Below are positions 19,256-27,926 of a stretch of DNA of 64,000 bases, piece after piece. The number at the start of each line of letters is the position of its first letter. Positions within the stretch are counted from its first letter, which is position 1. The notes under the pieces are model-generated. The model did not search any database, was not told the origin of the DNA, and was given only the letters and a program-made list of their open reading frames with translations. The DNA lies in contig NZ_CP134228.1 of NCBI RefSeq assembly GCF_031656215.1, forward strand, positions 3,553,001-3,617,000, read 5' to 3'. The translations under genes were made by a program, and so were the position numbers. The stretch comes from Mesorhizobium koreense (GTDB lineage: Bacteria > Pseudomonadota > Alphaproteobacteria > Rhizobiales > Rhizobiaceae).

Positions 19256-19549
19256 TTACCCGAGCGAGGCGATGACCTCACGATATGCACTCTCGGGGAA
19301 TGCCTTCAGCGTGCGCGAGCGGACATTCCCGGCCATGCCGATCTGCAACGCGAAACGCGCCGCCACGGCGTCGTCAGGCGCCTCGCACACCGCCACCATG
19401 TCGTAATCTCCCATGGTCAGGTAGAACTCCTTGAAGGCGCCACCCATCTCGGCGAGTTGCTTCTTGGCTGTATCCAGTCGCTGCGGCGAGTCGCGCACGT
19501 TTTTGATGCCAAGGTCGGTCCAGTTCAGAAGCATGATGTATGTGGTCAT
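19256..19549 (-). CDS. GYD domain-containing protein
   Basis: A 97-residue ferredoxin-like-fold protein of the GYD family, named for a conserved Gly-Tyr-Asp that appears here as MGDYDMVAV. The N-terminal strand MTTYIMLLNWTDLGI and the central helix FKEFYLTMGDYD are typical. The function is unknown. It stands alone between the antiporter and rpoD, and no operon partner is visible. Confidence 0.88.
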   Translation of the reverse strand: MTTYIMLLNWTDLGIKNVRDSPQRLDTAKKQLAEMGGAFKEFYLTMGDYDMVAVCEAPDDAVAARFALQIGMAGNVRSRTLKAFPESAYREVIASLG

Positions 19550-19736
19550 GCGTCACCTCCCTCCGGCGCCGTGACGCGGAAGGAACCGCTTTGTGCGGCG
19601 CCGGGCAATAGCCCCTCTCTCAGTATGAACCTCGCGAGGCCCGAATTCCACGGCGGATCTGGAAGCGCGAGTCAGCCTATAGGCGTAGCTCGCTCTGCGC
19701 CTTGTTCAGCATCGGTAGCGGACAATCGGCATGCAC

Positions 19737-19764
19737 AAGAAAAATCCGGCCGAAGCCGGACTTT
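19737..19764 (-). terminator. Intrinsic terminator of rpoD
   Basis: On the minus strand, 24 bp after the rpoD stop, a hairpin AAGTCCGGC-TTCG-GCCGGATTT (one G-T pair, UUCG-type loop) runs into a T-rich tract. This is a typical Rho-independent terminator for the rpoD transcript. Confidence 0.85.
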
Positions 19765-19787
19765 CATTGGTGCGATGCCTATATGCC

Positions 19788-21818
19788 TCAGCTGTCCAGG
19801 AAGCTCCTGAGCTTCCTCGAACGGCTCGGGTGCTTGAGCTTCCTCAGCGCCTTGGCTTCGATCTGGCGGATGCGCTCGCGCGTCACCGAGAATTGCTGGC
19901 CGACTTCCTCCAGCGTGTGGTCGGTGTTCATACCGATACCGAAGCGCATCCGGAGCACACGCTCCTCGCGCGGCGTAAGCGAGGCCAGCACCCGCGTCGT
20001 CGTCTCGCGCAGATTGGCCTGGATGGCGGCGTCGATCGGCAGCACCGCGCCCTTGTCCTCGATGAAATCGCCGAGATGCGAATCTTCCTCGTCGCCGACC
20101 GGCGTTTCGAGACTGATCGGCTCCTTGGCGATCTTCAGCACCTTGCGCACCTTTTCCAGCGGCATGGCGAGCTTTTCGGCGAGTTCCTCCGGCGTCGGCT
20201 CGCGGCCGATCTCGTGGAGCATCTGGCGCGAGGTGCGGACGATCTTGTTGATCGTCTCGATCATATGAACCGGGATGCGGATGGTGCGCGCCTGGTCGGC
20301 GATCGAGCGGGTGATCGCCTGCCGGATCCACCACGTCGCGTAGGTGGAGAACTTGTAGCCGCGGCGATATTCGAATTTGTCCACGGCCTTCATGAGGCCG
20401 ATATTGCCTTCCTGAATGAGATCAAGGAATTGCAGGCCGCGGTTCGTGTATTTCTTGGCGATGGAAATGACGAGACGCAAATTGGCCTCGACCATCTCCT
20501 TCTTGGCGATCGCCGCCTCGCGCTCGCCCTTCTGCACCTGGTTGACGATCTTGCGGAACTCCGCGATCGAGATGCCGGTTTCGGTGGCGAGGTTCTGGAT
20601 CTCGGAGCGGATGTCGCGGATCTTCTCCTTTTCACCCTTGGTGAATTCCTTCCAGCCGCGAGCGGACAGGTTGGAGACCGATTTCATCCAGTTGGGATCG
20701 AGTTCCGAGCCCTGATAGACTTCGAGGAAATTGTCGCGGCGCACGCCGTAGCTTTCGGCCAGCCGCAGGAGCTTGCCTTCGTTCTGCACGAGGCGCTTGT
20801 TGATGTCGTAAAGCTGCTCGACCAGCGCCTCGATGCGGGCATTGTTGAGCGACAGCGACTTCACCGCCTTGATAAGTTGGTCCTTCAACTCCTTGTAGCG
20901 GCGCTCCTGGCTTGGCGACAGCGTTCCGGCGGCGGCGAGACGGTTCTCGACCTGCTGGTCCTGCAGTTTGCGCAGCCGTTTGTAGGTGTCGGCGATGACG
21001 TCCAGCGTCTCCATGACCTGCGGGCGCAGTTCCGCTTCCATGGCGGCCAGCGACAGATTGGCCTCGTCCTCTTCCTCGTCGTCTTCCTCGGTGCGGGTTT
21101 CGCCGCCGACATTGGTGATGTCGTCGTCGTCCCGGCTCATCGGGCGACGGCCGTTGCGCGTCTCCTCTTCCTGCGGCTTGCCGTTGGCCTCGTCCGGGCG
21201 CACGACGACCGGCGCCTGCTTGGCCTCCGGGCCGGCATAGGTCGCCTCGAGATCGATGATCTCGCGCAGCAGGATCTTCGCCTCGTTCAATTCGTCGCGC
21301 CAGATGATGATGGCCTGGAAGGTCAGTGGGCTTTCGCAAAGGCCCGCGATCATGGTCTCGCGACCGGCCTCGATGCGCTTGGCGATGGCGATCTCGCCCT
21401 CGCGTGAAAGAAGTTCGACCGAGCCCATCTCGCGCAGATACATCCGGACCGGATCGTCCGTGCGGTCGGTGGGCTCTTTCTTCGCCGGGGTGGCGGCGAC
21501 CGCGGTGCCGTTCTGCTCGGCGATCTCCTTGGCGTCTTCCTCGCTTTCGGAGGCGTCGGCCTCAGGCTCTTCGGCGGCCTCGTCGTCCTCGACGACATTG
21601 ATGCCCATGTCGGAGAGCATCGCCATCGTGTCCTCGATCTGCTCGGACGTGACCTCTTCGGAAGGCAGCACGGAATTCAGTTCGTCCATCGTGACATAGC
21701 CGCGCTTCTTGGCAGCCTTGATCATCTTCTTGACTGCATCGTCGGAAAGGTCGAGCAGGGGGCCATCGGTTGCCGCCTCGCGTTCGGTTTCGACCTCTTC
21801 CTTTTCCTTTGTTGCCAT
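19788..21818 (-). CDS. rpoD: Primary sigma factor RpoD (sigma-70)
   Basis: A 676-residue housekeeping sigma factor. Region 1.1 is at the N-terminus, followed by an acidic low-complexity insert (residues about 80-110) and a large non-conserved region with another acidic stretch. Region 2 has the promoter-melting core [20 protein letters not shown]. Regions 3 and 4 follow, with the helix-turn-helix [20 protein letters not shown] and the C-terminal [16 protein letters not shown]. The start at 21818 has GGAG nine bases upstream. The frame stays open for 20 more codons, but those lack conservation. It follows dnaG on the same strand after about 460 bp, a common arrangement. Confidence 0.98.
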   Translation of the reverse strand: MATKEKEEVETEREAATDGPLLDLSDDAVKKMIKAAKKRGYVTMDELNSVLPSEEVTSEQIEDTMAMLSDMGINVVEDDEAAEEPEADASESEEDAKEIAEQNGTAVAATPAKKEPTDRTDDPVRMYLREMGSVELLSREGEIAIAKRIEAGRETMIAGLCESPLTFQAIIIWRDELNEAKILLREIIDLEATYAGPEAKQAPVVVRPDEANGKPQEEETRNGRRPMSRDDDDITNVGGETRTEEDDEEEDEANLSLAAMEAELRPQVMETLDVIADTYKRLRKLQDQQVENRLAAAGTLSPSQERRYKELKDQLIKAVKSLSLNNARIEALVEQLYDINKRLVQNEGKLLRLAESYGVRRDNFLEVYQGSELDPNWMKSVSNLSARGWKEFTKGEKEKIRDIRSEIQNLATETGISIAEFRKIVNQVQKGEREAAIAKKEMVEANLRLVISIAKKYTNRGLQFLDLIQEGNIGLMKAVDKFEYRRGYKFSTYATWWIRQAITRSIADQARTIRIPVHMIETINKIVRTSRQMLHEIGREPTPEELAEKLAMPLEKVRKVLKIAKEPISLETPVGDEEDSHLGDFIEDKGAVLPIDAAIQANLRETTTRVLASLTPREERVLRMRFGIGMNTDHTLEEVGQQFSVTRERIRQIEAKALRKLKHPSRSRKLRSFLDS

Positions 21819-22050
21819 GCTTTGTATCTCCAAGGGCCGTTCGGCCTGTGCGCCCGTCTCACCCATGGTAGGGCGCAAAGTGTTTTTTTACCGTTTCAGC
21901 GCTTCGGCGCCGCCGGTTCAGGAACCGATTGATCCGGATAGATAGGGCGGGTCCCCTTCCCGTCCAAAGCAGCCATCCTTTCGGGCATATCGCCCGCTGT
22001 TGCCCAAGCGCTCCTCAATTGGATAATGAAGCGCACCGAACCGAATCGTC

Positions 22051-22079
22051 CTGATTCCGTCATTAAGGCGGAAGGTCAA
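22051..22079 (-). promoter_or_regulatory. Candidate sigma-70 promoter for rpoD
   Basis: On the minus strand a TTGACC hexamer (22079-22074) is followed, after 17 bases, by AATCAG (22056-22051). The -35 box is good and the -10 box is weak. It lies about 230 bp upstream of the rpoD start. Confidence 0.25.
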
Positions 22080-22091
22080 GCGGCTCTGACA

Positions 22092-22116
22092 TGATTCGCT
22101 TAAAAAAAGCGAATCA
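22092..22116. repeat. Perfect 10-bp inverted repeat with A/T loop
   Basis: TGATTCGCTT (22092-22101) and AAGCGAATCA (22107-22116) are exact reverse complements around five A residues. It lies between dnaG and rpoD. It may end dnaG transcription (the minus strand has a seven-T run inside the hairpin) or be an operator. Confidence 0.6.
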
Positions 22117-22276
22117 ATTGAGCCCCGAAACGCGTTTCGAAGCCATCCATGAGCCAAACCACCGCAAATCCGCCCTGAAGCGGCATTTTGGGCTTATATG
22201 GCGTGCCTTTTGCCGGCTGCAAGATGCGCAAGCGCGACGAAACGCGCCGTTTCGATAAAGTACGGCATGGCGAATG

Positions 22277-24187
22277 TCAGTTCCGCGCCTTGCGCCCGCT
22301 CGCCCGGCCGGTGTTCTCGTCACCTGCCTGCGGCGGGTGGCGTCCAGCGGTTTCGGCCGTCTGCGCGCGCATCAGTCGCTCGGCAGTCTCCTCGTCGCCC
22401 TCCTCGATCAGCCGCAGCCAGAGTTCCTGCATATTCTCGACATTGCCGTTGCGGAGGCCGAATTCATTGTGCAGGTCGAGGATGTTGAGGAAGGCGTCGC
22501 GTACATCGAGAATATCGGCGTCGGGCTTCACCTGCCAGTCGCCGAGCGCCACCAGTTCATACTCGATGCGCCCGAAATAATCGCCGAGATCACTGGCGAG
22601 GATATGTGCCCTCAATTCCGCCTTGTCCGCCTCTGTCGCTTCGCCCAGAAAGTGCAGAACGGCCGCGCGCAGCCGCTGCTCCTCCGGCCCGCTGAGCGCC
22701 AGACGCTCGAACACATCGTGGAACTCGTCGAGCAACTCGGGATGGTTGGCGGCCAGCGCCACGATCAGTCGCTCGCGCTTCAGCGGCGCGTCGGCCGGCC
22801 GGGACTGCCGCCAGCGCGCCAGCCCCGGCGTTTCGTGCACCGTTTCGCGGCGAAAACCCTTGCGCTCGCCACCTCCTTGCCTCCACTTGCCGCGCCTGTC
22901 GGCGGGCGCGAAGAACTCGTAGGCCCGCTCGCGCATGGCCTGGTTGTAATGACGGCGAACCGCCTCGTCGCGGATGCGGCCGGTCAGGTCGCGCAGGCGC
23001 TTTTCCAGTTCCGCGCGCCGCTCAGGCGTGTCGAACACGCCGCCCTGCGTTTCGCGCGTCCACAAAAGATCGGCGAGCGGCAGCGCCTCCTCCAGCACCT
23101 TGCGGAAGGCTTCCGGCCCCGAGGCACGCACCAGGTCGTCGGGATCCTGCCCTTCCGGCAGGAGCGCGAAGCGCGCCGTGCGGCCGGGCTGGATAGCGGG
23201 AAGGATCAGGTCCGCCGCCCGCCAGGCCGCCCTCAAGCCCGCCTGGTCCCCGTCGAAGCAGAGCACCGGCTCGCCCGTCATGCGCCACAGGAGCTCCACC
23301 TGGTTCTCGGTGAGCGCCGTGCCGAGCGGCGCTACCGCGTTGCCGAAGCCGGCCTGCGACAGCGCGATGACGTCCATGTAGCCCTCGACGGCGATGACCG
23401 TGCCGTCCCTGCCCTGCGCCTTCCGCGCGCGGGCGAAATTGTAGAGCACGTTGCCCTTGTGGAAGAGTTCCGTATCGGGCGAGTTCATGTATTTGGCCGG
23501 CTGGTCCGGCGAAAGCGCACGGCCGCCGAAAGCGATGATGCGCCCCTTGGAATTGGGGATCGGGAACATCACCCGGTCGCGGAACCAGTCATAGGAGACG
23601 GGGATGTCCGGCCCGTGACGGACAAGGCCACAGGCTTCGATCTGTTCCTTCGCCACCCCCTTCCCGGCCAGGAACTCCTTCAGCGCGTTGCGGCTTTCCG
23701 GTGCGTAGCCAAGACGGAATTCCCGCTGCGTGGCCAGTGTCAAGCCGCGCTCGCGCAGATAGGCTCGCGCCCGCGCGCCTTCCGCCGCCTGCAGCTTCTC
23801 CTCGAAGAATTTCGTCGCCAATTCCATCACATCATAAAGGCTGGCGCGCTGTTCCTCGCGCTTTTCCGCCTCCGGGTCGCGCGCCGGCATCGGCACGCCG
23901 GCCATTTCGGCGATGCGCTCGACGGCTTCCGGGAAGCTCATCCCGTCAAGCTCGGTGAGAAAGCGGAAATGGTCCCCGGACACGCCGCAACCGAAGCAGT
24001 GGTAACGGCCCTTCCTGTCCTCGCAATGGAAACTCGGCGTCTTCTCGCCGTGGAACGGGCAGCAGGCCCACCAGTCGCCCTTGGAGGCATTGGTCTTCTT
24101 CCGTTCCCAGGCGACGCGCTGCCCGATCACGGCCGAAATCGGCACGCGGTCGCGTATCTCGTCGAGGAAGGAATCAGGAAAGCGCAT
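22277..24187 (-). CDS. dnaG: DNA primase
   Basis: A 636-residue primase that makes RNA primers at the replication fork. The N-terminal CHC2 zinc site is visible (CPFH at 43-46 and CFGC at 64-67). The central Toprim domain has VEGYMDVIAL and a downstream acidic metal-binding motif around CFDGDQAGLRAAW. The C-terminal region (from about 440) would bind DnaB helicase. It forms the conserved dnaG-rpoD pair on the minus strand. Confidence 0.98.
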   Translation of the reverse strand: MRFPDSFLDEIRDRVPISAVIGQRVAWERKKTNASKGDWWACCPFHGEKTPSFHCEDRKGRYHCFGCGVSGDHFRFLTELDGMSFPEAVERIAEMAGVPMPARDPEAEKREEQRASLYDVMELATKFFEEKLQAAEGARARAYLRERGLTLATQREFRLGYAPESRNALKEFLAGKGVAKEQIEACGLVRHGPDIPVSYDWFRDRVMFPIPNSKGRIIAFGGRALSPDQPAKYMNSPDTELFHKGNVLYNFARARKAQGRDGTVIAVEGYMDVIALSQAGFGNAVAPLGTALTENQVELLWRMTGEPVLCFDGDQAGLRAAWRAADLILPAIQPGRTARFALLPEGQDPDDLVRASGPEAFRKVLEEALPLADLLWTRETQGGVFDTPERRAELEKRLRDLTGRIRDEAVRRHYNQAMRERAYEFFAPADRRGKWRQGGGERKGFRRETVHETPGLARWRQSRPADAPLKRERLIVALAANHPELLDEFHDVFERLALSGPEEQRLRAAVLHFLGEATEADKAELRAHILASDLGDYFGRIEYELVALGDWQVKPDADILDVRDAFLNILDLHNEFGLRNGNVENMQELWLRLIEEGDEETAERLMRAQTAETAGRHPPQAGDENTGRASGRKARN

Positions 24188-24398
24188 TGCCGAAAGATAG
24201 CTCCTTTGGTTTCATATAGACGGCAGTATGCCGCCTCGCGACCAGGGAATCGCATCATACCCGCTCTTCACAGCGCTGAGTGCAAGCCGCCCGGTTGAAT
24301 CGACAACGAAATTGATCATCCGATAAGGATTTCTGGCTTGTCGCTCAACGCAGACACGTGTTGTCTGAAGGCTTTTCGAAATCCGGCCGAATCTTTTC

Positions 24399-25601
24399 AT
24401 GTCGCTTCCCTTAGTCGCCCTCTTCATCGCAGCCTTCGCCTTCGGCACGACCGAATTCGTCATCGCCGGCGTACTGCCGGAGGTCGCCGATGGACTGAAC
24501 GTCAGCGTGCCGGCCGCCGGCTATCTTGTCTCCGCCTACGCGCTCGGCATCGCCATCGGCGGGCCGCTTCTCACCATCGCCACCGCCCGCGTGTCGCGCC
24601 GCATGCTGATCGTCGCGCTCACCGTCGCCTTCGTCGTCGGACAGGCGGCTTGCGCACTGGCCCCGGACTTCGGCTCCATGCTGGCCTTCCGCTTCGCCAC
24701 CGCGATCGCGCATGGCTGCTTCTTCGGGGTCGCAATGGTGGTCGCCGTCAGCCTCGTGCCGCCAGCAGGGCGCGGCCGGGCAGTGGCGATCGTGCTTGCC
24801 GGCCTCACCATATCCAACATCGTGGGCGTTCCGATCGGCACGGCGATCGGCAATGTCTGGGGCTGGCGCGCAACCTTCTGGGCAATGTTCGCGCTTGGCA
24901 TCGTGGCGATTGCGGCGGCGGTTACCCTCCTGCCGCGCTCCGCCGGTGCTTCTTCCCGGCCGGCCGGCCTTGGAACGGAGGTGCGCGTGCTCGCCCGCCA
25001 GCAGGTATGGACCTCGCTCATCATCATGCTGATGCTGATGATGGCCCAGTTCATTCCCTTCACCTATATCGCGCCGATGCTTCGCAACGTTACGCATCTC
25101 GGCGAGGATGCCGTGCCGTGGATGCTGCTCCTGATCGGCCTGGGTTCGACGCTGGGCGTATTCGCCGGCGGCAGGCTAGCCGACCGCAACATGATGCGCG
25201 GGCTTGTCACAACCCTGCTCGTTCAGGCGCTGGTGCTGCTTGTGGTCCATCTGGTCAGCCCCTATGCGCTGCCGATGGCAATTGCGCTTACCATTTGGGG
25301 AGCGCTCAACTTCTCGATCGGCACGGCGGTGCAGACGCGCATCCTCGCCTGGACGGCCGACGCGCCGAACCTCGCCTCCTCGCTCATCCCCTCCGGCTTC
25401 AATGTCGGTATCGCGCTCGCCGCATCGATCGGAGCGATGCTGCTCGACGGTGGCTACGGCTACCGCAGCCTGCCGCTCGTCGGTGTCGCGGCGATGATCG
25501 TCGGCGCGGGCATTGCCCTTCTCTCCTCCGTCGCCGAACGCCGCGCCGGCAGGATGCCGCCGATGGCAGGCGGAAGGGCCGAGGCTTCGAGCCGATGCTG
25601 A
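24399..25601 (+). CDS. MFS transporter, DHA1-type efflux family
   Basis: A 400-residue major facilitator superfamily protein with twelve predicted membrane segments. The first segment carries the DHA1-like signature FAFGTTEFVIAGVLPEVA. A motif-A-like loop (ATARVSRRMLIV) lies between segments 2 and 3, and motif C-like Gly/Pro-rich helix 5 reads SNIVGVPIGTAIGNVWGWR. The pattern resembles AraJ/PbuE-type exporters of drugs, sugars or purines. The substrate cannot be assigned. No regulator gene is adjacent. Confidence 0.88.
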   Translation: MSLPLVALFIAAFAFGTTEFVIAGVLPEVADGLNVSVPAAGYLVSAYALGIAIGGPLLTIATARVSRRMLIVALTVAFVVGQAACALAPDFGSMLAFRFATAIAHGCFFGVAMVVAVSLVPPAGRGRAVAIVLAGLTISNIVGVPIGTAIGNVWGWRATFWAMFALGIVAIAAAVTLLPRSAGASSRPAGLGTEVRVLARQQVWTSLIIMLMLMMAQFIPFTYIAPMLRNVTHLGEDAVPWMLLLIGLGSTLGVFAGGRLADRNMMRGLVTTLLVQALVLLVVHLVSPYALPMAIALTIWGALNFSIGTAVQTRILAWTADAPNLASSLIPSGFNVGIALAASIGAMLLDGGYGYRSLPLVGVAAMIVGAGIALLSSVAERRAGRMPPMAGGRAEASSRC

Positions 25602-25649
25602 TCAGGTGTCCTTCGAGAAAGGTCGGCACCGCAGGCGTATATTCGAACG

Positions 25650-26381
25650 CTAGCCGTCCAGTGTGTCGGCGAGGAATTCCAGCAGCCGCCTCCAGTGCCG
25701 CTCGGCTCCCTTTTCATCGTAGGCCCGATGGTCCGGCACGCACCAGCCGTGCTGCATCCCGGCATAATTCTCGATGATGTGATCGACCCCATCCGTCCTC
25801 AGCGCCTCGGCAAGACGGGCGGACTGCGCCGGCGGGAAGCTGTTGTCCACTTCGGCGGAACCGACATAGACCCTCGCCTTGATGGATGCGGCCCGGTTGG
25901 CGGGACTATCCGGCGCGTCGGAAGCGAGATTGCCGCCATGGAAGCTCGCCGCCGCAACGATGCGGTCCGGCCAGGCGCCGGCGGCGTTCAACGCACGCGC
26001 GCCACCCATGCAATAGCCGACGGCGCCGATAGGCCCGGTCGCCCCATTCTCGTGCAAGGCGTCGAGGAAGGCGCCACTGTCGCACATGGTCATTTCCTGC
26101 GTCGTCTCGGCTAGCATCTTCCTGATCTGCGGCCCGGTCACCTCATTGGCGAAAGCGGTCTTCGCATCGAAGGGGCCGTAGGCGCCGAAGCGATAGAAAA
26201 GATCCGGCACCAGCACGGCGTAGCCCTGTCCGGCCAGGCGCTCGGCCATCGTATAGAGGGAAGCGCGTGGGCCGAACGCATCCATGTAGAAGATAACGCC
26301 CGCCCTGGCTGTCGGCGATGCCGGCGGCACAAACGCCGCCTTCGCCGTTCCGTCCTTTGTCCTGATCTCGATATCACGCAT
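25650..26381 (-). CDS. Dienelactone hydrolase family protein
   Basis: A 243-residue alpha/beta hydrolase. The nucleophile elbow is GYCMGGARAL, with Cys in the nucleophile position as in dienelactone hydrolases, and the catalytic His lies in GMQHGWCVP near the C-terminus. An early segment, FYMDAFGPRASLY, matches the family. The real substrate may be a lactone or other ester; the family is broad. The ATG at 26381 has AAGGGTGG upstream, and a GTG 12 bases earlier is a possible alternative. No aromatic degradation genes are nearby. Confidence 0.85.
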   Translation of the reverse strand: MRDIEIRTKDGTAKAAFVPPASPTARAGVIFYMDAFGPRASLYTMAERLAGQGYAVLVPDLFYRFGAYGPFDAKTAFANEVTGPQIRKMLAETTQEMTMCDSGAFLDALHENGATGPIGAVGYCMGGARALNAAGAWPDRIVAAASFHGGNLASDAPDSPANRAASIKARVYVGSAEVDNSFPPAQSARLAEALRTDGVDHIIENYAGMQHGWCVPDHRAYDEKGAERHWRRLLEFLADTLDG

Positions 26382-26465
26382 TGCCTTGACCACCCTTCAT
26401 TCAACGTTCATTGAACTTGGCGCGGGCGATTTCAGCATGCAAGATGGCGACGAAACAAAAATGCG

Positions 26466-27185
26466 TTAGCAGACGAATTTGGCCATGTGGAAGGCCTGTA
26501 CCTCCGCGGGGTAGCGATAGGCCGTGCCGACCGGGCAGGCGTTCCGTGCCCGGCAGCCTTTTTCGAGGCAGGCCACGCCCTCGGGCGAATGCAGATGGCC
26601 AATGCAACGATCGAAGGCGAAGCCATCGACGGTGAATGCGCCGACCGGACAGGTCGAAAGACAGGGCCTGGAAATGCAATCGTCGCAGGGATGCATGCCG
26701 GCCTCGCGGTGCTGAATCCCGATCGCCTTGTCGAAAAGGAGCGCGCCACGATAGGCGTGCCACAATCCGTATTCGGGATGCATCAGGATGCCGAGCGGCG
26801 AGGTTTTCAGACCCTCGGCACGCATCGCCCATTGCTGGAACGGCAGAAACGGCCGATCCGACGGCGACACCGGCCTCGCTCCGAATTGCTGCGCCACCGC
26901 ACCGATGATCTCCGAGGACCATGTGTCGAGCGGGTTCGCGAGGTCGGCCGGCTGCCTTTTCCGCCACGCCTCGAAATGCGGCCATGGCGCCGCTCCGCCC
27001 TGCCCCACGAGAAGCACGGCTTTCGCGGGAGCGCCCGTAGGCCCGGGCGGCGTATCTTCACCGGCGTCGAAATTGATGCCACCGCGCAGGATGAGGCCGC
27101 TAGGCGACAGGGCAGCGGAGATCTCGGTAACATTGATCGATCGCCTCCCGTCGCCTTGGGGTCCGATCGGTAGTCCAATCGTCAC
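26466..27185 (-). CDS. 4Fe-4S ferredoxin-type protein
   Basis: A cytosolic iron-sulfur protein of about 220-239 residues. A conserved N-terminal domain (about 150 residues) with LDTWSSEIIGAVAQQFGARP and FLPFQQWAMRAEGL precedes two cysteine clusters: CDDCISRPCLSTCPVGAF, and a second one ending CRARNACPVG. These would bind two 4Fe-4S clusters. The reaction is unknown. The start is a problem: the only in-frame start codon is GTG at 27185-27183, overlapping the stop of the XRE gene as GTGA. A better ATG with GGGAGG upstream lies at 27133, but in a different frame (see finding). Confidence 0.82.
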   Translation of the reverse strand: MTIGLPIGPQGDGRRSINVTEISAALSPSGLILRGGINFDAGEDTPPGPTGAPAKAVLLVGQGGAAPWPHFEAWRKRQPADLANPLDTWSSEIIGAVAQQFGARPVSPSDRPFLPFQQWAMRAEGLKTSPLGILMHPEYGLWHAYRGALLFDKAIGIQHREAGMHPCDDCISRPCLSTCPVGAFTVDGFAFDRCIGHLHSPEGVACLEKGCRARNACPVGTAYRYPAEVQAFHMAKFVC

Positions 27186-27463
27186 GCCGCGTCCGCGATT
27201 TGCAATCGCACGGTCAAGCCCGCCGCGCTGGCGAGATTGATCAGCGCATCCAGGCTGAAGTTTGTGATCCGACCTCGCAGGAGATCGTTGAGGCGAGGCT
27301 GCGTAATGCCAAGTCTCCGTGCCGCCTCGGCCTGCGTAACGTTCCAGCCGCGCACCTGCCGTTCGATAGCGATCAGCAGGTTGGATCGCATGGACATGTT
27401 TGCCGCATCCGACGGAGTGTCCTCCAGCGCATCCCATACGTTCTCAAAACTTTGCCTGTCCAT
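27182..27463 (-). CDS. XRE-type antitoxin of a RelE/HigB-like module
   Basis: A 93-residue helix-turn-helix protein. The HTH is TQAEAARRLGITQPRLNDLL at about residues 43-62, followed by a conserved ITNFSLDALINLASAAGL, the pattern of HigA-type antitoxins (the XRE/COG5606 group). It follows the toxin gene by only 8 bp (toxin first), as in higBA loci. Such antitoxins bind the toxin and repress their own promoter. Its stop overlaps the GTG candidate start of the 4Fe-4S gene. Confidence 0.9.
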   Translation of the reverse strand: MDRQSFENVWDALEDTPSDAANMSMRSNLLIAIERQVRGWNVTQAEAARRLGITQPRLNDLLRGRITNFSLDALINLASAAGLTVRLQIADAA

Positions 27464-27471
27464 GAAGCCTC

Positions 27472-27783
27472 TCAGATTTGCTTCAAGCGCGAAATTGCCA
27501 TGTCCAGATCGTGCTTTGCCGTTCGCTGTGTCTTCTTCTGGAACGCGTGCAGGACGTAGAGCGCGTCGCCCCGGTTCGCTACATAGAAAACCCGGAACGC
27601 CCCCGCCTCATCCCGAATGCGAATTTCTCGTACACCGGGTCCGACCGAACTCATCGGTTTCCAGTCGCTCGGATCGAACCCAAGTTGGATCTTATGCAAC
27701 TGGACCCCGGCTTCCTTCCGCGCGACTTCCGGGAATCGCCGAATTTCAGCAAGCGAATCTCCAAGAAATTCCACACGCTTCAT
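27472..27783 (-). CDS. RelE/HigB-like toxin (phage-derived Gp49-like family)
   Basis: A 103-residue toxin of the Gp49-like/RelE superfamily, expected to cleave mRNA at the ribosome. The core reads VREIRIRDEAGAFRVFYVAN, then ALYVLHAFQKKTQRTAKHDL, with the conserved basic residues of the superfamily. It is the first gene of the module, 8 bp before the antitoxin. The upstream 140 bp to the mttB stop is free of genes and must hold the promoter. Confidence 0.9.
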   Translation of the reverse strand: MKRVEFLGDSLAEIRRFPEVARKEAGVQLHKIQLGFDPSDWKPMSSVGPGVREIRIRDEAGAFRVFYVANRGDALYVLHAFQKKTQRTAKHDLDMAISRLKQI

Positions 27784-27926
27784 CAGCCGTTACTTATATC
27801 AATTCTTGTATAATCAGGCAACCCGGCTGACACAGACATCCCTCACTCCGGCTCGCGAAAGGCGCTGCGCCAGACTTCCTTATGAATGATGTCGGCCACT
27901 TTAGCCCGGCCTGACACGGGCTCCTT

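Larger units (their letters stand above)
21819..22276. other. dnaG-rpoD intergenic region
   Basis: 458 bp between dnaG and rpoD with no supported gene. It holds the perfect inverted repeat at 22092-22116 and a candidate rpoD promoter (22051-22079). The length suggests that rpoD is transcribed at least partly from its own promoter. A long plus-strand frame that starts inside it is an antisense shadow of dnaG. Confidence 0.5.

Noticed and set aside
19731-21407. 558-codon frame antisense to rpoD
   Set aside because: A shadow of rpoD, with no start signals.
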